NCBI RefSeq assembly: GCF_009363435.1
Contig: NZ_CP045354.1
Location: 963,501-1,027,500, forward strand
DNA from: Labrenzia sp. THAF82
GTDB lineage: Bacteria; Pseudomonadota; Alphaproteobacteria; Rhizobiales; Stappiaceae
Direction of reading: 5' to 3'
Length of the DNA stretch: 64,000 nucleotides
The stretch's first letter is position 1; every line of letters starts with the position of its first letter. Below, piece by piece: positions 25,959-35,233 of the stretch. Under the pieces are notes generated by a model. That model searched no databases. It was given only the letters and a program-made list of their open reading frames with translations, and was not told where the DNA came from. A program made the position numbers and the translations under genes.

Positions 25959-27119
25959 TCAGGCGACCTTCAACCTTGAGCCGACCAACACCATGCGAAG
26001 GGCGTCTTCACTGGCGTTCCGAAGCAGCTTTCCGGCATCGGAGATTGCATCTTCCAATGTGCAGGGACGTTTCAAAATCGAGGCAAATGCATCTATGCCG
26101 GTTTCAAAGGTTTCGCAAACCCCGCTGCCTATTGTGCCCGCCAATGCGATCGTAGGTATGTTTCGCTTACGCGCCCGTTGCGCGACCTCACAAGGCACCT
26201 TGCCAAACGGGCTCTGGCCGTCCAGTGCACCTTCCGCAGTGATGACAAGGTCGGCGGATTTCAACAAACTGTCGAATTCCAGGTACTGCATCACGATGTT
26301 GAAGCGTGGGTGCAAATGTGCACCCGCAAATGCGATCAGTCCGGTTCCCAGTCCACCGGATGCACCTGACCCGTTTCTATGACCAAGATCCAGGTCGAGA
26401 TCACGATTGAGAAGCAGGGCGTAGATCTCAAGGGCTTCCTCAAGTGACTGAACCTGGCGCGGTGTTGCGCCCTTCTGCGGTCCGAAAACACGTGCGACCC
26501 CACGATCGCCCAGCAAAACATTGTGCCAGTTCACCGCGGCATCGATCTGCGTTTCACTCAGGCGTGGATCAAGTCCAGAGATATCGATCCTCGATAAGTT
26601 TGCGAGTGCAGCTCCTCCGCGCCCGATACAGTTGTTGTTCGCATCAAGCAGGCGCGCGCCCAAGGCCTGAGCCATGCCCGCGCCGCCGTCGTTGATGCCG
26701 CTGTCGCCGCAGCCGATCAGAATACGTTTCGCGCCTGCATCAAGGGCGGCCAGGATCAGTTCGCCCACACCGTAACTCGTTGTTCGGGTCGGATCCCGCT
26801 GATCGCGGGGAACCAGGCTCAATCCCGCAGCGGCTGCCATTTCGATAACTGCCGTCCGACGATCCTTGCCCCCAAGCATGCCGAAAAAGCTCGAAACGGT
26901 TTGTCCAACAGGTCCCGTGACCATGATTTCGTGAAGCGTGCCGCCAGTCGCGTTGACAAGGGCTTTTGTGAAGCCTTCGCCTCCGTCGACCATCGGAGCT
27001 TTCAAGATGGTGCACTCGGGAAGTGCGCGTCTGCAGCCTTCCGAAATGGCTGCGACCACGTCGTCCACATCCAGAGACTCCTTAAATCCCGACGGTGCGA
27101 CAAGAATATTGAGAGTCAT
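25959..27119 (-). CDS. glxK: Glycerate kinase (GlxK/GckA type)
   Basis: 386 residues of the PF02595 family. Visible blocks are ILVAPSGFKESLDVDDVVAAISEG at residues 5-28, APMVDGGEGFTKALV, ERILIGCGDSGINDGGAGMAQALGARLLD with the nucleotide/substrate loop around 140-165, and ITAEGALDGQSPFGKVP near 290-306. It phosphorylates D-glycerate, typically to 2-phosphoglycerate in this family. AGGAG lies six bases upstream of the ATG. The SLC13-type transporter gene is just upstream on the same strand, suggesting uptake and use of a C3/C4 acid as a unit. Confidence 0.92.
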   Translation of the reverse strand: MTLNILVAPSGFKESLDVDDVVAAISEGCRRALPECTILKAPMVDGGEGFTKALVNATGGTLHEIMVTGPVGQTVSSFFGMLGGKDRRTAVIEMAAAAGLSLVPRDQRDPTRTTSYGVGELILAALDAGAKRILIGCGDSGINDGGAGMAQALGARLLDANNNCIGRGGAALANLSRIDISGLDPRLSETQIDAAVNWHNVLLGDRGVARVFGPQKGATPRQVQSLEEALEIYALLLNRDLDLDLGHRNGSGASGGLGTGLIAFAGAHLHPRFNIVMQYLEFDSLLKSADLVITAEGALDGQSPFGKVPCEVAQRARKRNIPTIALAGTIGSGVCETFETGIDAFASILKRPCTLEDAISDAGKLLRNASEDALRMVLVGSRLKVA

Positions 27120-27212
27120 TTTCTTCTCCTATGCTTGGGGGTGATAGGAGTAAGACGATTCAGGTCAGTAATTATTCCTGGAATTTTCAATTAATTCTGC
27201 CATAATACGATA

Positions 27213-27248
27213 AATACATCTGGCCTCCTATTTGACGCCAGATGTATT
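27213..27248. repeat. Perfect 12-bp inverted repeat between transporter and glycerate kinase genes
   Basis: AATACATCTGGC (27213-27224) and its exact complement GCCAGATGTATT (27237-27248) flank a 12-base spacer. On the minus-strand transcript it would form a stable hairpin after the transporter gene, but no T tract follows, so it is not a normal terminator. It could be a regulator site or an RNA-stability hairpin separating the two cistrons. Confidence 0.65.
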
Positions 27249-27275
27249 CATGTTCAATTTCTGCCGCTTGTTAAG

Positions 27276-29153
27276 TCAGGGTTTCTTACGCGGTGTTGGC
27301 ACTATTTCATTATTTGAAGTTGGCTTTCCGCTGCAGGACATCCTGGCGCGCATGACAGACGCTGCCTCCAGATTGACCTCCGCAAATTTGAGGGAGTGGG
27401 AGCGAAGTCTGACCATGTCCTGAGACTTGTAGATGTCCCTGACCGCAGATTTTTCAATCGGCACACCATCCTTGCGCAGCCTGTCCCAGACGTGCCACCA
27501 ACCTGCCGCCCACATACGGCGTTCGTAAATGGTTGCCAACATCAACGCTTCGAGTTCGGTTCTGGTGCAAAGTGCGCCCCTCATCGGTTCCTGAGGTTCG
27601 ATTTGCTGCGCGGTCAGACGAACGGGATCCGGGTTTGACAGTCTGAGGGCGTTTGCTGTTGGGCCGAGGTCAGCGCCGTTGACGGATTGTGATGGCGACT
27701 GAAGTGGCCAGATGAACATGGCAAAGGCTGCTATCAGACCAACTTTGAGGGGCAGCAGAGGCATAGCCAGCTTGAACAGGTCTTTCTGGCCAAACAGGTC
27801 ATCACCTGCCGACTTGAAAATTGCGATCGGTTTTGCGCTCGCAACCATGGTCTGGCAGTAACCGGTTCCCAGAACCGTCGCCATCACAAGGATCATCGTG
27901 TCATGGCCGAATTCAGCAAGCGGTAGTGCAAGCGACGGGATGAGTACTGCTGCGCGTGCGCTTCTGGAATTGATGACCAGGTGTGCGGCGGTCGCAATGA
28001 CAATCGTCACCAGGATCACAAATTCACGGTGCTGCAACAGGTCCAGCGGCAAGACAAACAGGAGCTTGTCGGCGAGCCACTTCGCCTTGCCGGTTGAAAC
28101 CACCGCCTGCGCAATGACCCAGGTTGATGCCAGGAAAACCAGCAACTCGGTCTCTACGTTTTTGAACAGAGCCTTTGGTTTCTCGTCAGTGAACAGGGGA
28201 GTGACAACAAGTGCTGCCCCAACACAGCCAATGATTGCGATCCCGATGCCGTGGATGCCGGAAGTGACCCATGCCGCGATCAGGAGGCCCAATAGGCATA
28301 TCAGTTTCTTGTGTTTGCCTGAGAAGTTTGCCTCTGGCACGCGATCTTTGGTGCAAAGAGGCAAGCGACGCTCCTCAGGGGGCACGAACAGCAGCAAAAT
28401 CAGGACTGTCGCACCGTGCGAGGCAAGAAGGGCCACTGGCAGGGCAAGCAGGATCCATTCAAGAAAGGAGACGGTAAGACCAGTTGAGGTTTGGATGGTT
28501 TCAACCGCGATGAAATGAGCCCCTGCGCCAATGAGCGATCCCCCTGCAGACAAGAGAATTGCGCTTGGAAACAGGAGCGCAAGCGCGCGGCGCAAACTGG
28601 GTGTTGGCATGACCGGCGCAAGGCTAACAAAGACCGGGAGCAGCAAAGCTGCTCGTCCCGAAGTTGAGGGGATCAAAAAAACCGTAGCGGATACAACAAA
28701 TGTCAGTGCGTGGAAGAAACCGTTGACGGTGGAAAACGGCATAACCACGCTTTGCGCGAAACGTTCGGTCAGGCCTGAGGATTTGATTGCAGCTGCAATG
28801 ACAAATGCAGAGATGAGCAGCCAGACAAGTTCGGTTCCAAGAGCCGCGTAAAAACGTTCTTCGGGTAGCGCGCCCGTCAAAACAAGGCCAAGAGCCGCGG
28901 AGATCGCCACCACCGAATCCGGTATGGGTGTCAGTGTCCAGCCGACGATTGCCAGACCGGTCAGCAGGAAGGTGATAGCGGCCGGGCGTGACAGCTCGTG
29001 CGGGGCCAAGAAGACAAATGCGAACAGTCCAACCGCAATCAGCGTTGCAGCTACAACGTTGAGGCCTGGCAGCGAAGACCTTTTGCTGGAGCGGTCAGGT
29101 TTGACGAGCTGTTGTATGTTGGCGGGTGTCGCGGCAAGGGGGTCCATCATCAT
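27276..29153 (-). CDS. SLC13/DASS-family anion transporter
   Basis: 625 residues. About twelve hydrophobic segments from residue 30 to 500, with two equivalent re-entrant motif regions (IPSTSGRAALLLPVF near 155-170 and INSRSARAAVLIPSLALPL near 395-413) replacing the classical SNT motifs of divalent-anion/sodium symporters. A 100-residue polar C-terminal tail (after LSNPDPVRLTAQQIEPQEP) is unusual. Substrate unknown; the adjacent glycerate kinase suggests glycerate, tartrate-like or dicarboxylate uptake. Three consecutive ATGs stand at 29153, 29150 and 29147; GGAAG abuts the first, so initiation at the third is most likely. Confidence 0.82.
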   Translation of the reverse strand: MMMDPLAATPANIQQLVKPDRSSKRSSLPGLNVVAATLIAVGLFAFVFLAPHELSRPAAITFLLTGLAIVGWTLTPIPDSVVAISAALGLVLTGALPEERFYAALGTELVWLLISAFVIAAAIKSSGLTERFAQSVVMPFSTVNGFFHALTFVVSATVFLIPSTSGRAALLLPVFVSLAPVMPTPSLRRALALLFPSAILLSAGGSLIGAGAHFIAVETIQTSTGLTVSFLEWILLALPVALLASHGATVLILLLFVPPEERRLPLCTKDRVPEANFSGKHKKLICLLGLLIAAWVTSGIHGIGIAIIGCVGAALVVTPLFTDEKPKALFKNVETELLVFLASTWVIAQAVVSTGKAKWLADKLLFVLPLDLLQHREFVILVTIVIATAAHLVINSRSARAAVLIPSLALPLAEFGHDTMILVMATVLGTGYCQTMVASAKPIAIFKSAGDDLFGQKDLFKLAMPLLPLKVGLIAAFAMFIWPLQSPSQSVNGADLGPTANALRLSNPDPVRLTAQQIEPQEPMRGALCTRTELEALMLATIYERRMWAAGWWHVWDRLRKDGVPIEKSAVRDIYKSQDMVRLRSHSLKFAEVNLEAASVMRARMSCSGKPTSNNEIVPTPRKKP

Positions 29154-29320
29154 CTTCCAGTGTCGTGCGTTTGGAAGATTACGAAGCTGGCTCAGGAATT
29201 ATTCCCTGCCGGTGCAATGGAATTCGATGAGCCACTCGGAGCGGCGTTCAACACCGCCCCTTCTGACTGGTGATGTGGAGTTGCAAGTGGAGCATTGCCA
29301 AGGTTGCTCCGTTGCCGGGC

Positions 29321-31009
29321 CTAGGCGTTGCCACGCGTTTCCAATAGTCTCCTCGCGATCACCTGAGCCTGGATTTCCGCAGCACCTTCAAAAATGTTCA
29401 GGATACGGGCATCGCACAAGACACGAGAAATCGCATATTCGAGCGCAAAGCCATTGCCGCCATGGATCTGCAATGCGTTGTCTGCTGCCGCCCAGGCAAC
29501 ACGGGCTCCCAACAATTTGGCCATTCCAGCTTCGAGATCGCAGCGTTTGCCGGAGTCCTTCTGCCAGGATGAGAAATAGGTCAGCTGCCGCGCGATCATC
29601 AGTTCGACGGTCATCAGGGCCAGCTTGTCAGAAACCCGGGGGAAGTTGACAAGCGCCTTGCCGAACTGAATGCGCTCCTCAGCGTATTTCAAGCCGAGAT
29701 CAAGGGCTGACTGTGCGACGCCAAGGGCTCGGGCGGCGGTCTGAATGCGCGCACCCTCAAATGTCTGCATAAGCTGCTTGAAGCCTTCGCCTTCAACCTG
29801 GCCCAGAAGGTTCTCAGCCTTGACCTCAAACCCGTCAAAGGCGATCTCGTATTCCTTCATACCGCGATAGCCGAGCACTTCGATCTCACCGCCGCTCATG
29901 CCTTCGGCCGGGAAGGGATCCTCGTCTGTGCCTCTGGGTTTTTCCGCAATGAACATGGACAACCCCTTGTAGCCGGGTTCATCCGGATTGGTTCGGGCCA
30001 GCAGGGTCATGATGTCGGCGCGCACGGGGTGCGTGATCCAGGTCTTGTTTCCCGATACTTTCCAGACGTCACCGTCCTGGACGGCTCTGGTTTTCAAGGA
30101 CGCAAGGTCAGAGCCCGTATTGGGCTCGGTAAAGACTGCCGTCGGCAGAATTTCCCCGGACGCAATCTTGGGCAACCAAAGCTGCTTCTGCTCCTCGGTT
30201 CCCCCGCACAGGATCAGCTCCGCCGCAATTTCAGAACGTGTTCCAAGAGAGCCAACGCCGATATAGGCGCGTGAGAGTTCCTCGGACACAACGCACATGG
30301 CCTCCTTGCCCAGCCCGAGGCCGCCGAATTCCTCCGGTATGGTCAGTCCGAAGACACCGAGTTCAGACATCTGATTGATGACGTCCAGTGGAATGTAGTC
30401 GTTCTTCAGATGCCACTCGTGTGCATTTGGAACAACAGTTCCTTCCGCAAAGCGCCGCATTTCGTTGCGGATCTGCTCCATTGTTTCGTCAAGGCCGGGA
30501 TCGCCGAAGGTCGAGTGACCTGCCTGATCCCGGATCAGTTGGGTAATCTCGGCACGGATTTCCGGTGAATTTCCGTTTTCGATCAATGTCTCAATTTCGT
30601 CAGTCAGAAATTCAGCAGCTTCCTTTGCCGAAATGCCGAGATCTGCCAACCGGACGATTTCACCCTGGTTCATGGCGATGCCGCCGAAGATCTGGGCAAG
30701 ATATTCCGCGAACCCGAGTTGAACGATCTTGTCTTCAAGGTTGCCGTAGCGACCTTCCCCGGTCAGGCGCTGGGCATAGGCATCCAGTTGCCGCATGGAT
30801 TCCACGTAGGTCGCCAACCAGGCCAGACCGTGTGTTGCCCGTTGTTCCGCCTCCATTCGGCGTGAGGAAATCCGGCCGTCCTCCAAAACCAGATCTCGCA
30901 CACGCTGCGCGGCCAGATCCAACAGGCGGTCCAAAGATGCAACGGCGGCTTCCGTCAGTTGGCTTTGACTTTTCGGCAATTCCGTCGCGGTCATGGCGGC
31001 AGGTGACAT
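29321..31009 (-). CDS. mcd: (2S)-methylsuccinyl-CoA dehydrogenase
   Basis: 562 residues, about 160 longer at the N-terminus than ordinary acyl-CoA dehydrogenases. The extension (LAYVESMRQLDAYAQRL, GGIAMNQGEIVRLADLGIS) is characteristic of methylsuccinyl-CoA dehydrogenase of the ethylmalonyl-CoA pathway. The C-terminal part is a complete dehydrogenase: FTEPNTGSDLASLKT, SGNKTWITHPVRADIM, and the catalytic Glu in FEGAAEIQAQVIARRLL. It oxidises (2S)-methylsuccinyl-CoA to mesaconyl-C1-CoA with FAD, feeding electrons to ETF. GGAG lies seven bases before ATG 31009. Isovaleryl-CoA dehydrogenase is excluded by the extension. Confidence 0.88.
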   Translation of the reverse strand: MSPAAMTATELPKSQSQLTEAAVASLDRLLDLAAQRVRDLVLEDGRISSRRMEAEQRATHGLAWLATYVESMRQLDAYAQRLTGEGRYGNLEDKIVQLGFAEYLAQIFGGIAMNQGEIVRLADLGISAKEAAEFLTDEIETLIENGNSPEIRAEITQLIRDQAGHSTFGDPGLDETMEQIRNEMRRFAEGTVVPNAHEWHLKNDYIPLDVINQMSELGVFGLTIPEEFGGLGLGKEAMCVVSEELSRAYIGVGSLGTRSEIAAELILCGGTEEQKQLWLPKIASGEILPTAVFTEPNTGSDLASLKTRAVQDGDVWKVSGNKTWITHPVRADIMTLLARTNPDEPGYKGLSMFIAEKPRGTDEDPFPAEGMSGGEIEVLGYRGMKEYEIAFDGFEVKAENLLGQVEGEGFKQLMQTFEGARIQTAARALGVAQSALDLGLKYAEERIQFGKALVNFPRVSDKLALMTVELMIARQLTYFSSWQKDSGKRCDLEAGMAKLLGARVAWAAADNALQIHGGNGFALEYAISRVLCDARILNIFEGAAEIQAQVIARRLLETRGNA

Positions 31010-31173
31010 TGGCGATCTCCGTTTTCATTTGTTGCGCAGCAGCGCATTTTGTTGAAGCTATGTTGCGTTGCACACACTCATTTGTCGAGCCGGAATTTCT
31101 TCATCTTTTGGAGGGGGCGGTTTTCGCGGTGGCCACTTGACGAAATGCGGCGTCAAAGGCCACATCAGAAAGC

Positions 31174-32061
31174 ATGAGAGCACAGCAAACGATTCTGGTG
31201 ACATATGCCGTCCTGAAGGATGCGGTCGGACACTTTACCAGCGATGACGGGTTCGCCATGGCCAGTCATGTCGCCCTGTCGGGCCTGCTTGCTGTCTTCC
31301 CACTGCTTATCTTTATTGCCTCTCTGGCCGGTTTCTTCGGATTTGCCGGTGCTGCAGACACTGCTTCAGATCTTGTGTTCGATGCCTGGCCCGAGAGCGT
31401 CGCAGCGCCTGTCGTGCGTGAAATCCACAATGTGCTGACCGTTCCGCGTGGAGATCTTCTGACTTTCGGCGCCGTGGCAGCGCTTTGGTTTTCATCCAAT
31501 GGTGTGGAAGCGCTCCGGACGGCCTTGAACAGGGCCTACCGTCAGCAGGAAAAGCGAAATTTCGTGCTGCTGCGCCTGCAAAGCCTTGGTCTTGTGCTTT
31601 TGGGAGCTGCCATCCTGATAGCCTACACTTTTCTTGTGGTGCTAGCGCCTCTGGCGCTCGAGACGCTCAAGATCTACGTGCCGCAGGTGGAGAGCTTCCT
31701 CCTGTCGATCAATGTTGCCCGCTTTACGCTTGCCGGGTCGCTGCTGATCATCGGCCTTTTCATTACCCACTGGCTGTTGCCGAGCGGCAAACGCAGCTTT
31801 ATGGACCTTTGGCCCGGCATCCTGGCAACATTGGTTCTCTGGATCATTTCAGGCAGTGTTTTCGGCGCTTATCTGGCAAAATTCGCCAATTACGTTTCGA
31901 CCTATGGCGGTCTTGCGGGGATCATGACCGCACTGATTTTCCTCTATATCTGCGCCCTGGTTTTCATTCTCGGTGGAGAACTGAATGCCGCGATCTCTCG
32001 GCAAAGACGCTTCTGGCAGAGGAAAAAGCAGCAACAGGACATGCTTGTTGCCGCGAAGTAG
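31174..32061 (+). CDS. YihY/UPF0761-family membrane protein
   Basis: 295 residues with six membrane segments and the family pattern DGFAMASHVALSGLLAVFPLLIFIASL (start), AALWFSSNGVEALRTALNRAYR (conserved loop, residues about 102-123) and FGAYLAKFANYVSTYGGLAGIMTALIFLYICALVFILGGELNA (end). Once proposed to be RNase BN, a role since withdrawn; the family is of unknown function and may move lipids or be a permease-like channel. Divergent from mcd. Confidence 0.88.
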   Translation: MRAQQTILVTYAVLKDAVGHFTSDDGFAMASHVALSGLLAVFPLLIFIASLAGFFGFAGAADTASDLVFDAWPESVAAPVVREIHNVLTVPRGDLLTFGAVAALWFSSNGVEALRTALNRAYRQQEKRNFVLLRLQSLGLVLLGAAILIAYTFLVVLAPLALETLKIYVPQVESFLLSINVARFTLAGSLLIIGLFITHWLLPSGKRSFMDLWPGILATLVLWIISGSVFGAYLAKFANYVSTYGGLAGIMTALIFLYICALVFILGGELNAAISRQRRFWQRKKQQQDMLVAAK

Positions 32062-32076
32062 CTTGTCGGCCTAACG

Positions 32077-32952
32077 TCACGGTTTTCGCGATACGGTTCT
32101 TATCGTCTGAACCGCGCCAATAACCAGTGCCATGCCGGCGATCTGAACAAGGGACAGGGTCTCGTTGAAGAGAAAGTAACTCTCGACCGCAGTCGCCACG
32201 GGAACCAGGTAGAAAAGGCTTGCAACTTGCGAGACTGCTCCCTCCCGGATCAAAAGCATCAAAAGAAGCACGGCGCCGACGGACAGAACCAGGACGAGCC
32301 AGACCATCGCAAAGATGAGATCGCCGGACCAGGTTATCTGCCAACTTTCAAAGGCCGAGAGTGGGACGGTAATCAACAAAGCTCCGACATATTGCCAGAT
32401 GGTGGCGGCGAGCAGGTCCGTCTGCTGGACAAATCGCTTTTGGTAGACCGTGCCGAGGCTGATGCCGGCGACAGCTGCAAAGACCACCGCGATCGTCACA
32501 GCTGTAATGCCAGATCCTCCAAGATCGAATTTGGGCCCTAGAACAAGCGCGAGGCCCGCGGCTCCAATCGCCATGGAGAGCCAGTGCTTTCTTGAGATTG
32601 ATTCGTTCAGCAATGCCACTGCCATGAGAGCTGTAAGGACCGGTTGCAAACCAACAATGATCGATGACAGGCCGGCCGGCATGCCTTGCTTGATCGCCCA
32701 AAAAACGCCGCCGAGATAAATTCCATGCACCAACATACCGGTGATGATGCAATGGCCAATCATGGTTGGAGCCGATGGCCAGGATTTTACCAATGGCAAG
32801 GCGAGTACGAACAAGACCGGAATAACTGCCAGAAAACGCAGCGTCAAAAATGCCATCGGCTCGATGTAGGGCGCGCCGAGCTTTGAACCGACAAAGCCCG
32901 TGGACCAGAGCAGAACGAAAATAGCCGGCGCGGCTTTGGCGAGAAACTTCAA
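32077..32952 (-). CDS. EamA/DMT-family permease
   Basis: 291 residues, ten membrane helices in two EamA repeats (FVLLWSTGFVGSKLGAPYIEP near the start, FAAVAGISLGTVYQKRF in the second half). Drug/metabolite exporters of this type carry amino acids or nucleotides, but the substrate cannot be told. It starts with TTG at 32952, with GAGG five bases upstream. It converges on the YihY gene, 15 bp apart. Confidence 0.86.
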   Translation of the reverse strand: MKFLAKAAPAIFVLLWSTGFVGSKLGAPYIEPMAFLTLRFLAVIPVLFVLALPLVKSWPSAPTMIGHCIITGMLVHGIYLGGVFWAIKQGMPAGLSSIIVGLQPVLTALMAVALLNESISRKHWLSMAIGAAGLALVLGPKFDLGGSGITAVTIAVVFAAVAGISLGTVYQKRFVQQTDLLAATIWQYVGALLITVPLSAFESWQITWSGDLIFAMVWLVLVLSVGAVLLLMLLIREGAVSQVASLFYLVPVATAVESYFLFNETLSLVQIAGMALVIGAVQTIRTVSRKP

Positions 32953-33090
32953 TTCGGCCTCAATGGGAAGACCCTGCGCCGCTGATCGAAACGAAGCGGA
33001 GGGCAGACATGGTAACCATCACGTTAATAGTAAATCAGCTTTTATGGCCAACCATTTGCTCATCGCGTGACACTCAAAGGAAATATACCG

Positions 33091-35097
33091 GTGACCCTCG
33101 GTTCGCAATCACCAATTCAGATCTTGTCCCGACTGTCGGTCAAGGTTCGCATCATGGCGTTGAGCCTCTTCACAATCGTTGGCCTGTTGGCTATCGGCGC
33201 CGTTTTCTTCTGGAATCAAAGCGAACTCGATACTGCCTTCTCGCGGATGAGTGACAGTTCTCTGCTCGCAGAGGAAGTCGCCGAGTTGTCAGAATCGGGA
33301 ACAGCGTTGCGCGTCATTGAAGAGCGCTACATCGGTCACCCATCTGCTGAAAAGTTCCAGGCATTCAACGAAGAGCTGGACAGGGCCAAGCAGATTATTG
33401 CCAAAGTCTCGACAAACCCGACAGCTGCTCCTTATGCGCCCCAGGTTGCCGACGTAAAAGACACGCTCGAAGGCACGATGGGTGCGTTCGAAATGCTTGA
33501 CGCAGTACAGCAAAAGATCGGTTACGACAGCACGCAGGGCTATCTTGCCGTCTTGAACGAAACCACCGGAGCCGTCAAAGACCGCCTTGCCGAGGAAATG
33601 AAATTCGGTGGTGGGCCGGACTTTGAGAAGCTTGCACGCGCCATTCTCGCGGTTCAGCTGGCCGAGAAAGCGTTTACGCTGGACAATACCCAAGAGGCTG
33701 TTGAAGCGTTCGCCACTCAGTTCGCAGCGTTCGAGAAATTGCTCAAAAAGGTCTACATCTCTGACGCGATCAAGAAAGAGTTGTCTGACAACATGGCGAA
33801 GTACAAGGCCACGTTTGACGACTACACGGCCGCAAAAATCGATATGGCCGGGCATCTTGAGCTGCTTCAGAACCTATTTGAACTCGTGCCACCACATATC
33901 GCCTCATTGAACAAGGCTGCCATGGACATTCAGCGCGAAGCAGGTGCGCAGCTGACAATCGCCCGTTCAATCGCAACATTCGGAATTGGCGGCACGATTC
34001 TGGCGCTTCTCATCCTGTTGCCGGCCATTGCGCTGGTGATCGGTCAGTCCATCTCGCAGCCGCTGGCGCGACTTCAAACGGCGATGGAAGCTCTTGCCAG
34101 TGGTCAGACGGAACTCGATCTTCCCGAATTGACAGGCAAAACTGAACTCGCCTCCATGAGCCGCACCGTAACGGTTTTCCGGGACAACGCAGTTGAGAGG
34201 GCGCAACTTGCCTCCTCGCAGGCTGCAGAGAACCAGCGCCGCGAAGAACGTGTCACGCATCTCGATGAACTTATTGGCGGGTTTGAAGGCACAGTTTCTG
34301 ACGCACTTAACAGTCTGGACAGGGCAAATGGGGAACTGAAGCAGACGTCTCTGTCGATGGAGCAATCGGCGGACGATGTTGCTGACCAGTCGAATGAAGC
34401 TGCAGGTGCCGTGCGTACAGCCGCGGAGAATGTAACGTCCGCGGCGCATTCGGCTGAAGAACTTGCCGCATCAATCGCAGAAATTGCCGGGCAGGCCAAC
34501 AAATCCACCGAAGTCGCGCAACAGGCCGTGAACAGTGCCTCTTCAACCGTTGCGACAATGCGGGAACTTTCCGGCGCAGCAGATCGTATCGGTGAGGTCA
34601 TGGGGTTGATCCGTGATATCGCGAACCAGACCAACCTTCTGGCGCTCAATGCCACAATCGAGGCGGCCAGAGCCGGGGAAGCCGGAAAAGGGTTTGCCGT
34701 TGTGGCCGCAGAGGTGAAACAGCTTGCCGATCAGACCAGCAAGGCAACCGAAGACATTGCAGTTCAGATCGAGGCAATTCAGGGATCGTCCGGTCAGGCT
34801 GTGCGGGCAATCGAGGACGTGAACAAAATCATTACCGACATGGAAAGTCTCGCATCTGCTGTCGCCGCCGCCGTTGGCCAGCAAGATGAAGCTGTCCAGA
34901 TTATCTCCCAGAATGTCTCCAGTGCTTCAGATCGATCCGACGAAGGCGCCAATCGCATGGAAGCGGTCGGTTCTGCAGCCGAACTTGCCCGCTCAAATGG
35001 TGCGGAAGTGGAGCAGCTTGCAGAGACGCTCGGGCGTCAGGGTGACCTTATCCGTCAGGAAGTTGCTGAATTTCTGCAAAGCGTCCGCAGCGCCTGA
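33091..35097 (+). CDS. Methyl-accepting chemotaxis protein
   Basis: 668 residues. First membrane helix at about 22-44 ([20 protein letters not shown]), a periplasmic sensing region to about 290, second helix ([21 protein letters not shown]), HAMP linker ([24 protein letters not shown]), then the signalling domain with the hairpin [31 protein letters not shown] and methylation helices. The GTG at 33091 is chosen because AAAGGA lies eight bases upstream; an in-frame GTG at 33067 is less likely. Ligand unknown. Confidence 0.9.
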   Translation: MTLGSQSPIQILSRLSVKVRIMALSLFTIVGLLAIGAVFFWNQSELDTAFSRMSDSSLLAEEVAELSESGTALRVIEERYIGHPSAEKFQAFNEELDRAKQIIAKVSTNPTAAPYAPQVADVKDTLEGTMGAFEMLDAVQQKIGYDSTQGYLAVLNETTGAVKDRLAEEMKFGGGPDFEKLARAILAVQLAEKAFTLDNTQEAVEAFATQFAAFEKLLKKVYISDAIKKELSDNMAKYKATFDDYTAAKIDMAGHLELLQNLFELVPPHIASLNKAAMDIQREAGAQLTIARSIATFGIGGTILALLILLPAIALVIGQSISQPLARLQTAMEALASGQTELDLPELTGKTELASMSRTVTVFRDNAVERAQLASSQAAENQRREERVTHLDELIGGFEGTVSDALNSLDRANGELKQTSLSMEQSADDVADQSNEAAGAVRTAAENVTSAAHSAEELAASIAEIAGQANKSTEVAQQAVNSASSTVATMRELSGAADRIGEVMGLIRDIANQTNLLALNATIEAARAGEAGKGFAVVAAEVKQLADQTSKATEDIAVQIEAIQGSSGQAVRAIEDVNKIITDMESLASAVAAAVGQQDEAVQIISQNVSSASDRSDEGANRMEAVGSAAELARSNGAEVEQLAETLGRQGDLIRQEVAEFLQSVRSA

Positions 35098-35127
35098 CGC
35101 TGTTCTTACTCATAAAAGTCTTTTGAA

Positions 35128-35154
35128 CGTCGCGACCGTCCCGTCGCGGCGTTT
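35128..35154 (+). terminator. Possible terminator of the chemoreceptor gene
   Basis: Stem CGTCGCGAC / GTCGCGGCG (one G-T wobble), loop CGTCCC, then only TTT. The short T run makes it a weak candidate. It lies 30 bases after the stop codon. Confidence 0.45.
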
Positions 35155-35233
35155 CGCCCGTCTGGCGGGCGGGCGTTCTTCATGCTAGGGCAAGGCAAGG
35201 TCAATAGGCCAAGCTTGAGGAGCGTGGAACGGA

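Noticed and set aside
29321..31009. Assignment of the acyl-CoA dehydrogenase as the missing isovaleryl-CoA dehydrogenase
   Set aside because: The long N-terminal extension fits methylsuccinyl-CoA dehydrogenase; isovaleryl-CoA dehydrogenases are about 390 residues.
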